Shown: one piece after another, positions 7,588-16,086 of the stretch
Position numbering within the stretch: position 1 is the stretch's first letter
Layout of the letters: every line of letters begins with the position of its first letter
Assembly: GCF_928381405.1 (NCBI RefSeq)
Contig: NZ_CAKMSB010000002.1
Location: forward strand, 248,001-312,000
Origin: Rothia nasisuis
GTDB taxonomy: Bacteria > Actinomycetota > Actinomycetes > Actinomycetales > Micrococcaceae
Direction of reading: 5' to 3'
DNA: 64,000 nt
Position numbers and translations under genes: made by a program
Notes under the pieces: generated by a model
Databases searched by the model: none
Told to the model about the DNA's origin: nothing
Seen by the model: the letters and a program-made list of their open reading frames with translations, nothing else

Positions 7588-9162
7588 TTAGATGGTGATC
7601 TCGTAGAGGGAAGATCTCTGAGCTCGCCTGAGAACCCTACTTGTTGCAGGGTCGAAGAAAATGAGCCAGAAGGCATAAGCAACGCTAACAACGGCAGCAA
7701 TAAGACGGCCCATATTCTGATTAAAGTTCTCTAGGTAGGGTGACACCGCCAGCTGGTCTGAGACCGCGAACATCACAAAGAAGAGGGTAGTAATAAAGTA
7801 GAAATCAAGCTGCCAGTCAGTTCTGATACCTGCAACAACTAAAAGCGGAATAAACCAGAGTAGATACCATGACTGAATCATAGGCGAAAAGATAACAACC
7901 AGGGCTAAAGCAAGCCCGGTGCGGCGGATAAGATTTTCGTCCTTACCCACAAACATTGTTACAACAGCTAAGATCATACCCACCATTTTGCTCGCAGAGA
8001 AGAAAGTATCGCGGATAGAGTTAGCCAAGTCGTTGTCTGAAGTAATAGAGGCAACAATCTGGTTGAGTTGGATTCCGATGAACCCAATTGGCGTGAACCA
8101 GATAAACTGGCCGCCAGTAGTTGCAAGGGCCCCAATCCAGCCGAAACCAAGGTCAGTCACAAACCCGAGCAGTGCTAGTTCCGCTAGAGAAAGTGCAAGA
8201 GTCAAAGCCCAGTACATAAATTTTTGGGGCCAAGAGGCCCCTCTCCCCGCCCACATAAGCCCGATAAAGGGCAGGGCAACGAGGGCGATAGGCTTGATGG
8301 CTATCGCGGCACTCACAAGGGTCACCCCCACCAAGCCGCCTACGGCGTCCCTGCGGGAGGCCGCATGATAGATACCTGCCAAAATAAGACCTGTCATGAG
8401 CGCATCATTGTGAGAAGAAGTCACAAAAGCCGCAATAAAAAGAGGATTTGCTACAACCAGCCAGTTAGCCCGGATTCCGTTAATCCCGTGCAGTGCCGCT
8501 AGCTTGGGCACATAAAAGGCGATGAGACCCACTCCTACCAGTGCAACGGCACGAAAAAGATACAGGGCCAGGTCAACCGAATTCCCCGAAATTTGCGCAA
8601 CCCATTTTTCAATCATGAGAAAAAGTGGCCCGTAGGGAGGGGCAGATTCAGACCACAGCTGATCGGCGCCATACTGAAAAAAGTTGTTAACAGCCGATAC
8701 CCCGTAGTCGTAAGGGTTAAGGCCAGAGGCCATGACTCGCCCCTGAGCAAAATAGGAAAAGACGTCGCGGCTAAAGAGAGGGAAGGCGAAAAGCTGTGGG
8801 ATAATCCAGCAGATGGTTGCCGCCACAGCCCATTTTTGGGTGCGTAAGTCCCATACTCTAAGTTTCTGTACCATGCGAATCCATTCGCGGCAGAGCATCA
8901 TAGCTCCAACCGCCAGCAGGACGATGCAGACAACAATACCGCTGACCGTGTACCTCAGCGGAATAATCCACTCAACCCTGCGAAAGGGCGAAGCATCTGC
9001 GAGCCAGCCGACCCCAAAGGATGCAAACATCACCAGAAGGGAGCCAATGGTTCCAAAGACCAGGGTACGCAGAGGGCTTCCTGAGACATAGGCTGCTGTT
9101 TTCTGGTCGTATCGGTGCACAGGCCAGTCATCGGTGGGGGCCGCCGCAGTTCTTGGGCTCAT
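7588..9162 (-). CDS. Polyprenol-phosphomannose-dependent alpha-1,6-mannosyltransferase-like membrane protein (MptA/MptB-type)
   Basis: A 524-residue protein with about a dozen hydrophobic helices. The first loop region carries PLFSRDVFSYFAQGRVMASGLNPYD, in which the SRDVFSYxxQG motif matches the acidic catalytic loop of the actinobacterial MptA/MptB GT-C mannosyltransferases. These use a polyprenyl-phosphate-mannose donor at the membrane to build lipomannan-type chains. The WSESAPPYGPLFLMIEKWVAQ segment is also family-typical. The ATG at 9162 (MSPRTAAAP) with AGGAG just upstream was preferred to the longer frame beginning at 9228. It lies near a second GT-C enzyme of the same pathway class (9981-11258), separated by orn. 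Linkage specificity is inferred. Confidence 0.8.
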   Translation of the reverse strand: MSPRTAAAPTDDWPVHRYDQKTAAYVSGSPLRTLVFGTIGSLLVMFASFGVGWLADASPFRRVEWIIPLRYTVSGIVVCIVLLAVGAMMLCREWIRMVQKLRVWDLRTQKWAVAATICWIIPQLFAFPLFSRDVFSYFAQGRVMASGLNPYDYGVSAVNNFFQYGADQLWSESAPPYGPLFLMIEKWVAQISGNSVDLALYLFRAVALVGVGLIAFYVPKLAALHGINGIRANWLVVANPLFIAAFVTSSHNDALMTGLILAGIYHAASRRDAVGGLVGVTLVSAAIAIKPIALVALPFIGLMWAGRGASWPQKFMYWALTLALSLAELALLGFVTDLGFGWIGALATTGGQFIWFTPIGFIGIQLNQIVASITSDNDLANSIRDTFFSASKMVGMILAVVTMFVGKDENLIRRTGLALALVVIFSPMIQSWYLLWFIPLLVVAGIRTDWQLDFYFITTLFFVMFAVSDQLAVSPYLENFNQNMGRLIAAVVSVAYAFWLIFFDPATSRVLRRAQRSSLYEITI

Positions 9163-9312
9163 GGGTCTCCTGATTTCAGCCAAGTGATTACACCTGCATT
9201 TTACCTGCTGGTTCCTTGAGCCGGTCACAGGGGAACCCTCCCTGTTTTTTTCTGGGCGAAACGGCGGTTGGCACCGGGGCGCTCAGAAGCCCTGGGGAGG
9301 TAGATTAGAGAT

Positions 9313-9939
9313 GTGTCTACTTCTACTGAACGCATTGTATGGATTGATTGCGAGATGACCGGTCTCTCGCTTGAGACAGACGCCCTCATTGAGGTTGCGG
9401 CTCTTGTCACCGATTCTGAGCTGAACATTTTAGGTACCGGTGTTGATGTAGTGATTAGCCCTGAGCCTGAGGCTCTTGAGCAGATGGGGGATTTTGTGCG
9501 GTCAATGCACACCGCCTCTGGCCTACTTGATGACTTGGAGCAGGGAGTAACTCTAGCCGAGGCTCAGGCCCAGGTACTTGACTACGTTAAGCAGTGGGTC
9601 CCTGAACCAGGTAAGGCTGTTTTGGGCGGCAATTCGGTGGGAACCGATAAAACGTTCCTTATGAGAGATATGCCCGAGCTCGTTGGCTACCTTCATTATC
9701 GGGTCATTGATGTTTCGACCATTAAGGAACTGTCTAAGCGCTGGTTCGAGAAAGCCGCCTACAATTCACCCGAAAAAACGGGAAATCACCGCGCCCTCGG
9801 CGACATCCAGGATTCGATTGACGAGTTACGCTACTACCGTTCCACGGTGTTCGTGCCCTCCCCTGGGCCCGACAGCAAAACTGCGCAGGCAGTTGCCCAC
9901 CAGATAGTTGAGACCCGGCAGGTTATTAGTCCTCTTTAA
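9313..9939 (+). CDS. orn: Oligoribonuclease
   Basis: A 208-residue DEDDh 3'-5' exoribonuclease that finishes RNA decay by degrading two- to five-base fragments in the cytosol. Exo I is IVWIDCEMTGL (residues 8-18), exo II is contained in VLGGNSVGTDKTFLMRDMPEL, and exo III is NHRALGDIQDSIDELRYYR. All catalytic acidic residues and the His are present, and the length is normal. The start is a GTG at 9313 with a GGGGAGG sequence 13 bases upstream, rather distant; an ATG two bases earlier is out of frame. It ends at a strong two-way terminator shared with the convergent mannosyltransferase gene. Confidence 0.95.
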   Translation: MSTSTERIVWIDCEMTGLSLETDALIEVAALVTDSELNILGTGVDVVISPEPEALEQMGDFVRSMHTASGLLDDLEQGVTLAEAQAQVLDYVKQWVPEPGKAVLGGNSVGTDKTFLMRDMPELVGYLHYRVIDVSTIKELSKRWFEKAAYNSPEKTGNHRALGDIQDSIDELRYYRSTVFVPSPGPDSKTAQAVAHQIVETRQVISPL

Positions 9940-9941
9940 AT

Positions 9942-9982
9942 AAAAATCGGTGGCCACACAAACATGTGACCACCGATTTTTT
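9942..9982. terminator. Bidirectional terminator (orn / mannosyltransferase)
   Basis: A 17-bp inverted repeat with one mismatch has arms 9942-9958 and 9965-9981, each ending in a five-base A or T run (AAAAATCGGTGG ... CCACCGATTTTT). It is symmetrical, so it serves both convergent genes. Confidence 0.9.
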
Positions 9983-11258
9983 AGCTCTCAGAGGCTTGAT
10001 TCAGCTCAGGGTGAGGCAGAGTCTTGCGCCTCTGAAGGGCAACCGCTGCCCACATAATAATTACCAGGTAGAGACAAATAGCAGGTATGCCCGCAATGAG
10101 AATTGCGGTGAAGGTTGCATGGTCAAGATCATCGGAGCTACCGTTGATGGCCGATGCGATCCAGAGCGGTGAGATTAAGAGACCAACGATTGATACCCAA
10201 CTGAGCACCTTGGCAAGCTTTGTGACTGCCTTGCCGGGTTCAAAGAAGACACCGAAGGCGTCAACAGCCAGGGCCAGGACAATCAGCGGTAGCCATGTGT
10301 TGTGGTGAGACCATGAGATAGGTGACATCGACATCATTAAGAAGGCATTGACCGCGATTTCGCTGAGGACCATGCCGCGCCGGTGCAACAGGGGCAGCAG
10401 GGCTGCCGTTGCTGCAAGCAGAAGCAGGATGAGGGTGTACTGCAGAAGTTTAAGGACTGGCCCTTCAGGAACCCCTAGGTGCATGAGCCAGCCTAGAACT
10501 GAGATGTTATCGGGATAGTTGATGTTACCAACGCGTGAGGGGTCTGAAACAGCTGAGAACCAAAAGTCTTGGGCTTCCTTGGGCATCAGTATAAAGCCCA
10601 GAGCCACCGTACTTGCAAAGCTAATTCCTAGGGTGATAACTCCCTTGATATCCTTGCGCATGAGCAAGATCAAGCCGAAGGCAAGTGGAGTGAGTTTGAT
10701 GCCACCTGCAATGCCGATGAGGACGCCGCGAGGCACCTTGGTTGCCGGGCGGAGCATGTCAAGCATGACCAGTAGCATAATGAGCGGGTTGATCTGGACC
10801 AGGCCCAGCCCTCGCCTCCAAGGGCCTGAAAGGAGAATGAGGGCGGTCAAGAGTGCGATGGTGCCGGTCCGCCCTAGTTTTGATTGAAGGGGAAGAGAGT
10901 AACCCCGCTGGTTGGCGTAGTCATATATCAAGGTGGACATCCACCAGGCAACACTAAAGGAAAGCACCAGCATGAGGGTGACTCCTAGCCAGCTGGGCAT
11001 GAAGGCCAGGGGCACAAAAAGCATGGCCGCGAAGGGTGGGTAGGTGAAGGGTAGCCAGAAAGTGTCACTGAGCTTCATGAGATCAATCTGATAGAGATCT
11101 TTGGCGAAGCCTTCATTGTTGAAGATGGTCATGGCTCCGGCTCGGTAGACTGAGAAGTCTAGGCCGCCAATGGTGAGCGAGTAGATGCTATGGCCTACAA
11201 TCACGAGCGCGAGTATGGCGTAACCTACCCATGAGTGGGGGTTTTTTGGTGTCGTCAT
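9981..11258 (-). CDS. GT87-family (DUF2029) polyprenol-phosphate-mannose-dependent mannosyltransferase
   Basis: A 425-residue polytopic membrane protein with roughly ten hydrophobic segments. The early loop GGLDFSVYRAGAMTIFNNEG with D/Y/A residues, LPFTYPPFAAMLFVPLAFM, and SWSHHNTWLPLIVLA near the end are the conserved points of GT87 (DUF2029) enzymes. These transfer mannose from a polyprenyl-phosphate carrier on the outer face of the membrane. The ATG at 11258 is the first possible start. Its stop lies at the edge of the shared terminator with orn. Together with the MptA/B-like protein it suggests a membrane mannolipid pathway; the acceptor and linkage are unknown. Confidence 0.82.
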   Translation of the reverse strand: MTTPKNPHSWVGYAILALVIVGHSIYSLTIGGLDFSVYRAGAMTIFNNEGFAKDLYQIDLMKLSDTFWLPFTYPPFAAMLFVPLAFMPSWLGVTLMLVLSFSVAWWMSTLIYDYANQRGYSLPLQSKLGRTGTIALLTALILLSGPWRRGLGLVQINPLIMLLVMLDMLRPATKVPRGVLIGIAGGIKLTPLAFGLILLMRKDIKGVITLGISFASTVALGFILMPKEAQDFWFSAVSDPSRVGNINYPDNISVLGWLMHLGVPEGPVLKLLQYTLILLLLAATAALLPLLHRRGMVLSEIAVNAFLMMSMSPISWSHHNTWLPLIVLALAVDAFGVFFEPGKAVTKLAKVLSWVSIVGLLISPLWIASAINGSSDDLDHATFTAILIAGIPAICLYLVIIMWAAVALQRRKTLPHPELNQASES

Positions 11259-11524
11259 GGTGTTGTGGTAAGCCCCTGATGTGATTGGTATCCGCTGGCG
11301 AGTTAGTTTTCTGTAGTGCCGTAGCGGATGAATGTGAGTGAAAGTTTGCTTGTGTTTGCTAGTTTACCCCACCATTTTCCAGTCGATTGAGCTGTCAAAT
11401 CTCCTGCTCGTGAGTATAGCCACCCTGTTGGCGGCCCTCTGAGTTTGCGGGGATTAAAAGTAGCATGTAAGCTAATATCCGTTGCCAAAATAACCCGGTC
11501 GATTCGGTGAGATTTTGAAACATG

Positions 11525-11597
11525 GTGGTCGTAGCTCAGTTGGCAGAGCGCCTGGTTGTGGTCCAGGAGGTCGCGGGTTCAACCCCCGTCGATCACC
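11525..11597 (+). tRNA. tRNA-His (anticodon GUG)
   Basis: The acceptor stem pairs GTGGTCG with CGATCAC, the D arm is GCTC-AGTTGGCA-GAGC, and the anticodon stem CCTGG/CCAGG surrounds the loop TTGTGGT. The T arm is GCGGG-TTCAACC-CCCGT. Discriminator C73 can pair with a genomically encoded G at -1 (base 11524), the hallmark of tRNA-His. The gene is followed by a strong terminator, then def. Confidence 0.95.
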
Positions 11598-11604
11598 CTG
11601 AGTG

Positions 11605-11646
11605 AGAAGGGCCGCTACGGTAGTACCGTGGCGGCCCTTCTTTCTT
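11605..11646 (+). terminator. Intrinsic terminator after tRNA-His
   Basis: A near-perfect 18-bp stem (AGAAGGGCCGCTACGGTA and its complement with one G-U) around a very short loop is followed by TTTCTTTT. It separates tRNA-His from def. Confidence 0.88.
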
Positions 11647-11670
11647 TTCCCTGTTTTTGAGAGGTTGATT

Positions 11671-12282
11671 ATGTCTGTTCGTCCGATTGTTATTCACGGT
11701 AATCCTGTGTTACACCGACCAGCTGCCCCGGTCACCGAGTTCAACCATGAGTTACGCGCTCTCATCGATGATATGTATGAGACTCAGGAGGCCTCTCATG
11801 GTGTTGGTCTGGCGGCCCCTCAGGTGGGTGTGGGTCTACGCCTCTTTACTTATTCTTATGAGAATGAGGACGGCGTTCCTCCGGTTGGGGTGGTAGTTAA
11901 CCCGGTTCTGACTCTGGGCAAGATTGCGACCACTGATCCTGATCCTCATGAGGAGGTTGAAGGTTGCCTTTCTTTTCCTGGTTATTCCTTTCCGCTCAAG
12001 CGTGCTGACTGGGTGACTGTCAACGGTTTTGATGGGGACGGTAACCCACTCAGGTTTGAGGCAACAGGATGGTTTGCCCGTGTTATGCAGCATGAAACCG
12101 ATCATTTGGATGGCAAGCTCTATGTGAATCGTTTAAATGCCAGGTACACCAAGAAATATAAGAGGGTTGTGAAGGCTGAAGGCTGGACTGTGGACGGTAA
12201 TACCTGGCTTCCGGGTGTTGATCCTGATCCTTTCGGTCACTCGGTGAGCGAGGATTTTTCTCAGGAACAGGATGCCCGATAA
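11671..12282 (+). CDS. def: Peptide deformylase
   Basis: A 203-residue metalloenzyme that removes the N-formyl group from new proteins. All three motifs are present: GVGLAAPQVG (motif 1), EGCLSFPG (motif 2, Cys metal ligand) and QHETDHLDG (motif 3, the two His ligands and catalytic Glu). The frame is open from 11602, but the family start is MSVRPIVIHGNPVLHRPA, fixed by the ATG at 11671 with AGAGG about eight bases upstream. The C-terminal extension beyond the family core ends in EQDAR. The codons for this tail lie within a 21-bp sequence repeated at the 3' end of rnpB, which suggests that the gene end was remodelled by a duplication. Confidence 0.95.
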   Translation: MSVRPIVIHGNPVLHRPAAPVTEFNHELRALIDDMYETQEASHGVGLAAPQVGVGLRLFTYSYENEDGVPPVGVVVNPVLTLGKIATTDPDPHEEVEGCLSFPGYSFPLKRADWVTVNGFDGDGNPLRFEATGWFARVMQHETDHLDGKLYVNRLNARYTKKYKRVVKAEGWTVDGNTWLPGVDPDPFGHSVSEDFSQEQDAR

Positions 12283-12285
12283 GCC
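12265..12285 (+). repeat. Direct repeat of rnpB 3' end, copy 1 (over def stop)
   Basis: The sequence GAACAGGATGCCCGATAAGC plus one C is identical to 12399-12419, which covers the P1 helix and 3' terminus of RNase P RNA. This copy contains the last codons and TAA stop of def. Confidence 0.9.
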
Positions 12286-12294
12286 CGGGATGAA

Positions 12295-12333
12295 GCGCAT
12301 TTTTCCGAGCGCGCGAGGAAACAAAAAATGCGC
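12295..12333. repeat. Inverted repeat between def and rnpB
   Basis: Arms GCGCATTTTT (12295-12304) and AAAAATGCGC (12324-12333) bracket a GC-rich loop. It lies inside the segment bounded by the two 21-bp direct repeats and may end transcription of def and/or rnpB, though the T-runs are within the arms. Confidence 0.6.
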
Positions 12334-12397
12334 GGAATCGGTGAGCGTGAGCGAGCCGCAGAACCCGGCTACGGCCCCGAGTATAAAGACTGAAGTG

Positions 12398-12755
12398 TGA
12401 ACAGGATGCCCGATAAGCCGGGTTCTGTACCCACCAACGTGGGCGGCAACCATCCATCTAGGCCCGCAGTTGCCTGGGGGCTCAAGCAGCCTACCCGAGC
12501 GCTTCACCGCACTGATTACTGGCGCGCTCTGTTTGGCCTTGCTCCGGGTGGGGTTTACCGAGCTACCGCAGTCACCTGCGGCACTGGTGAGCTTTTACCT
12601 CACCTTTTCACCCTTACCCCTGTGTGGGGCGGTTTGTTTTCTGTGGCACTGGCCTGCAAGTTACCTTGAGTCGACGTTATCGACCACCCTGTGCTGTGGA
12701 GCCCGGACTTTCCTCGAGGCTGTTTAGCCGCGCGGTTGCCTGGGCATCCCGTTCT
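12398..12755 (-). ncRNA. rnpB: RNase P RNA (bacterial type A)
   Basis: On the minus strand the conserved 5' block GAGGAAAGTCCGGGCTCC, the central GGGTAAGGGTGAAAAGGTG region, the block GTAGGCTGCTTGAG, and the 3' AGAACCCGGCTTATC are all present in order and with normal spacing for the catalytic RNA that trims tRNA 5' ends. P1 can be drawn between 12742-12753 and 12400-12411 (GGATGCCC with GGGCATCC). Ends are therefore placed to within a few bases. It is divergent from yaaA, with only about 26 bp between the RNA start and the yaaA start codon, so promoter elements must overlap. Confidence 0.95.
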
Positions 12756-12781
12756 GGGTCTACTTTACTACACTGGTGGAT

Positions 12782-13549
12782 ATGTTGATTTTGTTTCCGC
12801 CGTCTGAGGGTAAATCTGCCGCGCTCGGGGGTGCGCCTGTTGAGTTGGGTGAGTTGTCGTTTCCGGCGTTGACGGGTGCCCGTGAGGCGGTGGTGGATGA
12901 GCTGGTTCGGGTTTCGAGAGGTGAGGGTGCCGCTGAGCAGTTAAAGGTGGGTAAGTCTCTTCTCGCTGAGGTGCAGCGCAATACCCGGTTGTGGGGAGAG
13001 CCTGCACAGGCGGCAGCGAAGGTGTATTCGGGGGTGCTGTATGAGGCGTTCGACTATGAGGGGTTGGACGTTGCCTCCCGAGTGCGCGCGGAAAGTTCTA
13101 CGGTGATTATCTCTGCTGTTTGGGGTGCTGTGCGCTTGAGAGATTGTATTCCGGCCTATCGCCTGTCGATGGGCACCAAGCTCGGTGAGATAGGGGATTT
13201 GGCGAAGTTTTGGAAGGGTGAGTTGGGGGAGGCCCTGGATGAGTATGCCGGGGAGCAGCTGGTGATTGATGGGCGCTCTTCTGCCTATCTGAGGGCCTGG
13301 TCCCCCTCTCCTGCCAGGCACCTGCTGGTGCGGGTGGAGCGAGTCACCGCGGGTGGTACTCGTCAGGTGGTCTCTCATATGGCTAAGCATTACCGGGGGC
13401 TGCTGGGCCGTTATCTGGTAGAGCACAATCTTACGGGTGTTGAGGAGCCGGGTGAGCTGGCTGTTGCTCTGGGGCAGGATTTTGAAGTGGAGTTGAGCTC
13501 CCCTACCGAGAAGAAACCGGGTACTCTGACCCTGGTGGTTCGCGCTTGA
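12782..13549 (+). CDS. yaaA: Peroxide stress protein YaaA (DUF328/UPF0246)
   Basis: A 255-residue cytosolic protein. MLILFPPSEGK at the N-terminus is the family signature, followed by VYSGVLYEAFDY, ISAVWGAVRLRDCIPAYRLSMG, and VSHMAKHYRGLLGRYL near the C-terminus, all matching YaaA/DUF328. E. coli YaaA limits free iron and DNA damage during peroxide stress. I place the start at the ATG at 12782 because the family begins with MLIL-PPSEGK; a GTG two codons earlier is possible. Actinobacterial members are slightly more divergent, so the role is inferred from the family. Confidence 0.9.
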   Translation: MLILFPPSEGKSAALGGAPVELGELSFPALTGAREAVVDELVRVSRGEGAAEQLKVGKSLLAEVQRNTRLWGEPAQAAAKVYSGVLYEAFDYEGLDVASRVRAESSTVIISAVWGAVRLRDCIPAYRLSMGTKLGEIGDLAKFWKGELGEALDEYAGEQLVIDGRSSAYLRAWSPSPARHLLVRVERVTAGGTRQVVSHMAKHYRGLLGRYLVEHNLTGVEEPGELAVALGQDFEVELSSPTEKKPGTLTLVVRA

Positions 13550-13560
13550 AGTGATGCGCC

Positions 13561-14460
13561 TTATCGGGCTGTTGAGGCTGATCCTTCTACCTGCCCGGTT
13601 GAGACGGTGAAGTCCCACGGGTCGGTGTTAAGGGTGGAGACGTAGGTGTCGACGCCGAATCCTTGCTCGGCCAGCTTATCGGTGAGTAAGCGGGCGGCAC
13701 CGTCCATCCAGAGCCATTCGCTGGCAAAGTGGGAGCAGTCGATTAGGGCGGGGGTACCGTTGGAGATAAGGGCTTGTTCACGGGCTTCTGAGGCGGGGTG
13801 GTGGCGGAGGTCGGCGGTAATGTAAACGTCTGCTCCTGACTTTCGTGCCTCAGCGAAGAGCGAATCTCCGGCACCGGTGCACAGGGCAACCGTTTCAACG
13901 GTTGTCTCAGGCGATCCTGCGATGCGTAGTCCGCCTGCGGTTGCGGGCAAGAAGTCGGCAATAGTCTCGGCTAGGTCGCGCAGGGTCCTGGGTGCGGGGA
14001 GCATACCTACGCGCCCAATGCCGACGGCGGCCTCCTCACCGTTAACCTGGGTGAGTTCTCCTCCTGAGAGTATCTTGCGGTCAGTCACACCGAGTAGATC
14101 CATGAAGACCTCATTGGTGCCGTGCGGGGCTGAATCCACGTTTGTGTGGGCACCTAGTAAGCCGCAGCCACCTTCGATGAGGGTGTGGACGATTTCGCCC
14201 TTGTAGTCGGTGTCAGGTAGAAAGGATGCCCCGCGTAGCAGAAGTGGGTGGTGTGTGACCAGTAGCCCCGCCCCTTTTTCTCTTGCCTCTCGTGCGGTGG
14301 CTACGGTGGCGTCCACGGCAAAGCCGACGGTGGTTACACGGGTCGATGTGCGCCCGACAATGAGCCCGCTCGCGTCCCACTTCTCTGCGAGTGCGGGCGG
14401 GAAGATCTGGTGGAAGGCGGTAACGACGTCGCCTAGGGTGGGGGTAGCAAGTTCAGTCAT
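13561..14460 (-). CDS. NIF3-like dinuclear metal-centre hexameric protein
   Basis: A 299-residue NIF3/YbgI-family protein. Metal-site segments are VTHHPLLLRG (near residue 70), GAHTNVDSAPHGTNE (near 100) and the C-terminal DCSHFASEWLWM. The N-terminal AEKWDASGLIVGR opening is typical. Structures of the family show toroidal hexamers with two metal ions per subunit. The biochemical role is not settled, although some members are annotated as GTP cyclohydrolase 1 type 2. It is convergent with yaaA (11 bp between stops) and divergent from msrA with 68 bp between starts. Confidence 0.9.
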   Translation of the reverse strand: MTELATPTLGDVVTAFHQIFPPALAEKWDASGLIVGRTSTRVTTVGFAVDATVATAREAREKGAGLLVTHHPLLLRGASFLPDTDYKGEIVHTLIEGGCGLLGAHTNVDSAPHGTNEVFMDLLGVTDRKILSGGELTQVNGEEAAVGIGRVGMLPAPRTLRDLAETIADFLPATAGGLRIAGSPETTVETVALCTGAGDSLFAEARKSGADVYITADLRHHPASEAREQALISNGTPALIDCSHFASEWLWMDGAARLLTDKLAEQGFGVDTYVSTLNTDPWDFTVSTGQVEGSASTAR

Positions 14461-14528
14461 AGGTTTTATTTTGTCATGGGTGAACTTCTCACGGGAATAA
14501 AAGGTACTGGCTCAACCTTGAGGTTGGT

Positions 14529-15053
14529 ATGCAATCTTTTGTTTTTGGCGGTGGGTGCTTCTGGTGCATTGACGCCGTATACCGTCAGTTTGATGGAATT
14601 ACAGCGAGTGTTAGCGGCTACACCGGCGGCCACACTGAGAATCCAACCTACCGGGAGGTCTGTTCAGGGCTCACCGGGCACGTTGAGGTGGTCAAGGTCG
14701 AGTTTGATGAAGCCGTCATTCCGGCTGAAACTGTGCTCGATATTTTCTTTACCTCGCACGACCCCACGAGCTGGGATCGTCAGGGCGCGGACGTCGGTAG
14801 CCAGTACCGTTCAGCCCTCTACTATTCTGATGAGCAACAGAAGCAGCTCTTTGAGTCGGCTATTACCCGGGCGCAGAAACTCTGGGAGCGCCCCATCGTC
14901 ACTGTAGTTGAACCTCTGGGTGCCTTTTACGAGGCCGAGAGCTACCACCAGAACTACTACGCGCTCAACCCATACCAGGGCTACTGCATGGCCGTGATTA
15001 ATCCCAAGCTGAGTAAGGCCCGCCAACGTTACGCCAAGTTTCTTAAGGCGTAG
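14529..15053 (+). CDS. msrA: Peptide-methionine (S)-S-oxide reductase
   Basis: A 174-residue enzyme that repairs methionine-S-sulfoxide in proteins, using a catalytic cysteine recycled by thioredoxin. The catalytic motif GGGCFWC is at residues 7-13, with GYTGGHTENPTYREVCSGLTGHVEVVKVEFD following and YHQNYYALNPYQGYC near the C-terminus providing a possible resolving Cys. Length and motif order are normal for MsrA; no MsrB domain is fused. The ATG at 14529 has GAGG seven bases upstream. Confidence 0.95.
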   Translation: MQSFVFGGGCFWCIDAVYRQFDGITASVSGYTGGHTENPTYREVCSGLTGHVEVVKVEFDEAVIPAETVLDIFFTSHDPTSWDRQGADVGSQYRSALYYSDEQQKQLFESAITRAQKLWERPIVTVVEPLGAFYEAESYHQNYYALNPYQGYCMAVINPKLSKARQRYAKFLKA

Positions 15054-15125
15054 TTGATTCGCCTAACTTTCGTACACTAGAGAACGAACATCAATCACAC
15101 CTCTAATACGGTAAGGATGAAACCC

Positions 15126-16061
15126 ATGACTGCCCTGTACAACAACATCACCGAGGTTGTTGGCCGCACCCCTATCGTGCGCCTGAACCGCCTGGACGCT
15201 GACCTACCCGGCAATGTCGCCGTCAAGCTGGAGTTCTATAACCCCGCCAACTCCGTCAAGGATCGAATTGGCGTTGCTATTATTGACGCGGCTGAAAAGT
15301 CGGGTGCTCTCAAGCCCGGTGGAACCATCGTTGAGGGCACCTCAGGTAATACCGGTATCGCTCTGGCCATGGTGGGCGCTGCCCGCGGCTACAAGGTTAT
15401 TCTGACTATGCCCGAGACCATGAGCAACGAGCGCCGCGTCATGTTGCGCGCCTACGGTGCTGAAATCGTGCTGACCCCCGGCTCTGAGGGCATGCGCGGC
15501 GCTGTTGAGAAGGCCAAGGAGATTGTTGCTTCAACCGACAACGCAATCTTAGCTTCACAGTTCTCTAACGAGGCCAACCCTGCAATCCATTACAACACCA
15601 CTGGCCCTGAGGTCTGGGAGGCTACCGAAGGTAAGGTAGATATTTTTGTTGCTGGTGTGGGCACCGGGGGTACTGTCTCAGGTGCAGGTAAGTACCTGAA
15701 AGAAAAGAACCCCAACATTAGAGTTGTTGCGGTCGAGCCCAAGGACTCCCCCCTGCTGACCGAGGGTAAGGCTGGCCCCCACAAGATTCAGGGCCTGGGT
15801 GCTAATTTTGTGCCCGAAATCCTTGACCGCGATATCTACGATGCCGTCACTGACGTCTCTATTGATGATGCCGTCACTACAGCCCGCAAGCTTGGCACTG
15901 ACGAAGGCATTCTCGGCGGCATCTCCTCGGGTGCGGCGGTCTGGGCCGCGCTCGAAGAAGCGAAAAAGAGCGAGAATACTGGCAAACTGATTGTTGCCGT
16001 TGTGCCTGATTTCGGTGAACGCTACATCTCCACGCTCCTCTACGAAGACATCCGAGGCTAA
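15126..16061 (+). CDS. cysK: Cysteine synthase A (O-acetylserine sulfhydrylase)
   Basis: A 311-residue PLP enzyme making cysteine from O-acetylserine and sulfide. The PLP lysine is in NPANSVKDRIG, the substrate loop is EGTSGNTGIALA, and the phosphate-binding glycine loop is GVGTGGTVSGAGKYL; GISSGAAVWAA closes the active site. The ATG at 15126 has AAGGA eight bases upstream. An ATG at 15117 lies within that ribosome-binding site and is rejected. cysE follows in the same direction after a terminator, so the two steps of cysteine synthesis are adjacent but separately transcribed. Confidence 0.96.
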   Translation: MTALYNNITEVVGRTPIVRLNRLDADLPGNVAVKLEFYNPANSVKDRIGVAIIDAAEKSGALKPGGTIVEGTSGNTGIALAMVGAARGYKVILTMPETMSNERRVMLRAYGAEIVLTPGSEGMRGAVEKAKEIVASTDNAILASQFSNEANPAIHYNTTGPEVWEATEGKVDIFVAGVGTGGTVSGAGKYLKEKNPNIRVVAVEPKDSPLLTEGKAGPHKIQGLGANFVPEILDRDIYDAVTDVSIDDAVTTARKLGTDEGILGGISSGAAVWAALEEAKKSENTGKLIVAVVPDFGERYISTLLYEDIRG

Positions 16062-16086
16062 AACCCGGCACAGCAGAACCTTCTTG

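Noticed and set aside
12083-12727. Several 85-125 codon frames on both strands around 12.1-12.7 kb
   Set aside because: They overlap def and RNase P RNA; the RNA explains the sequence conservation.
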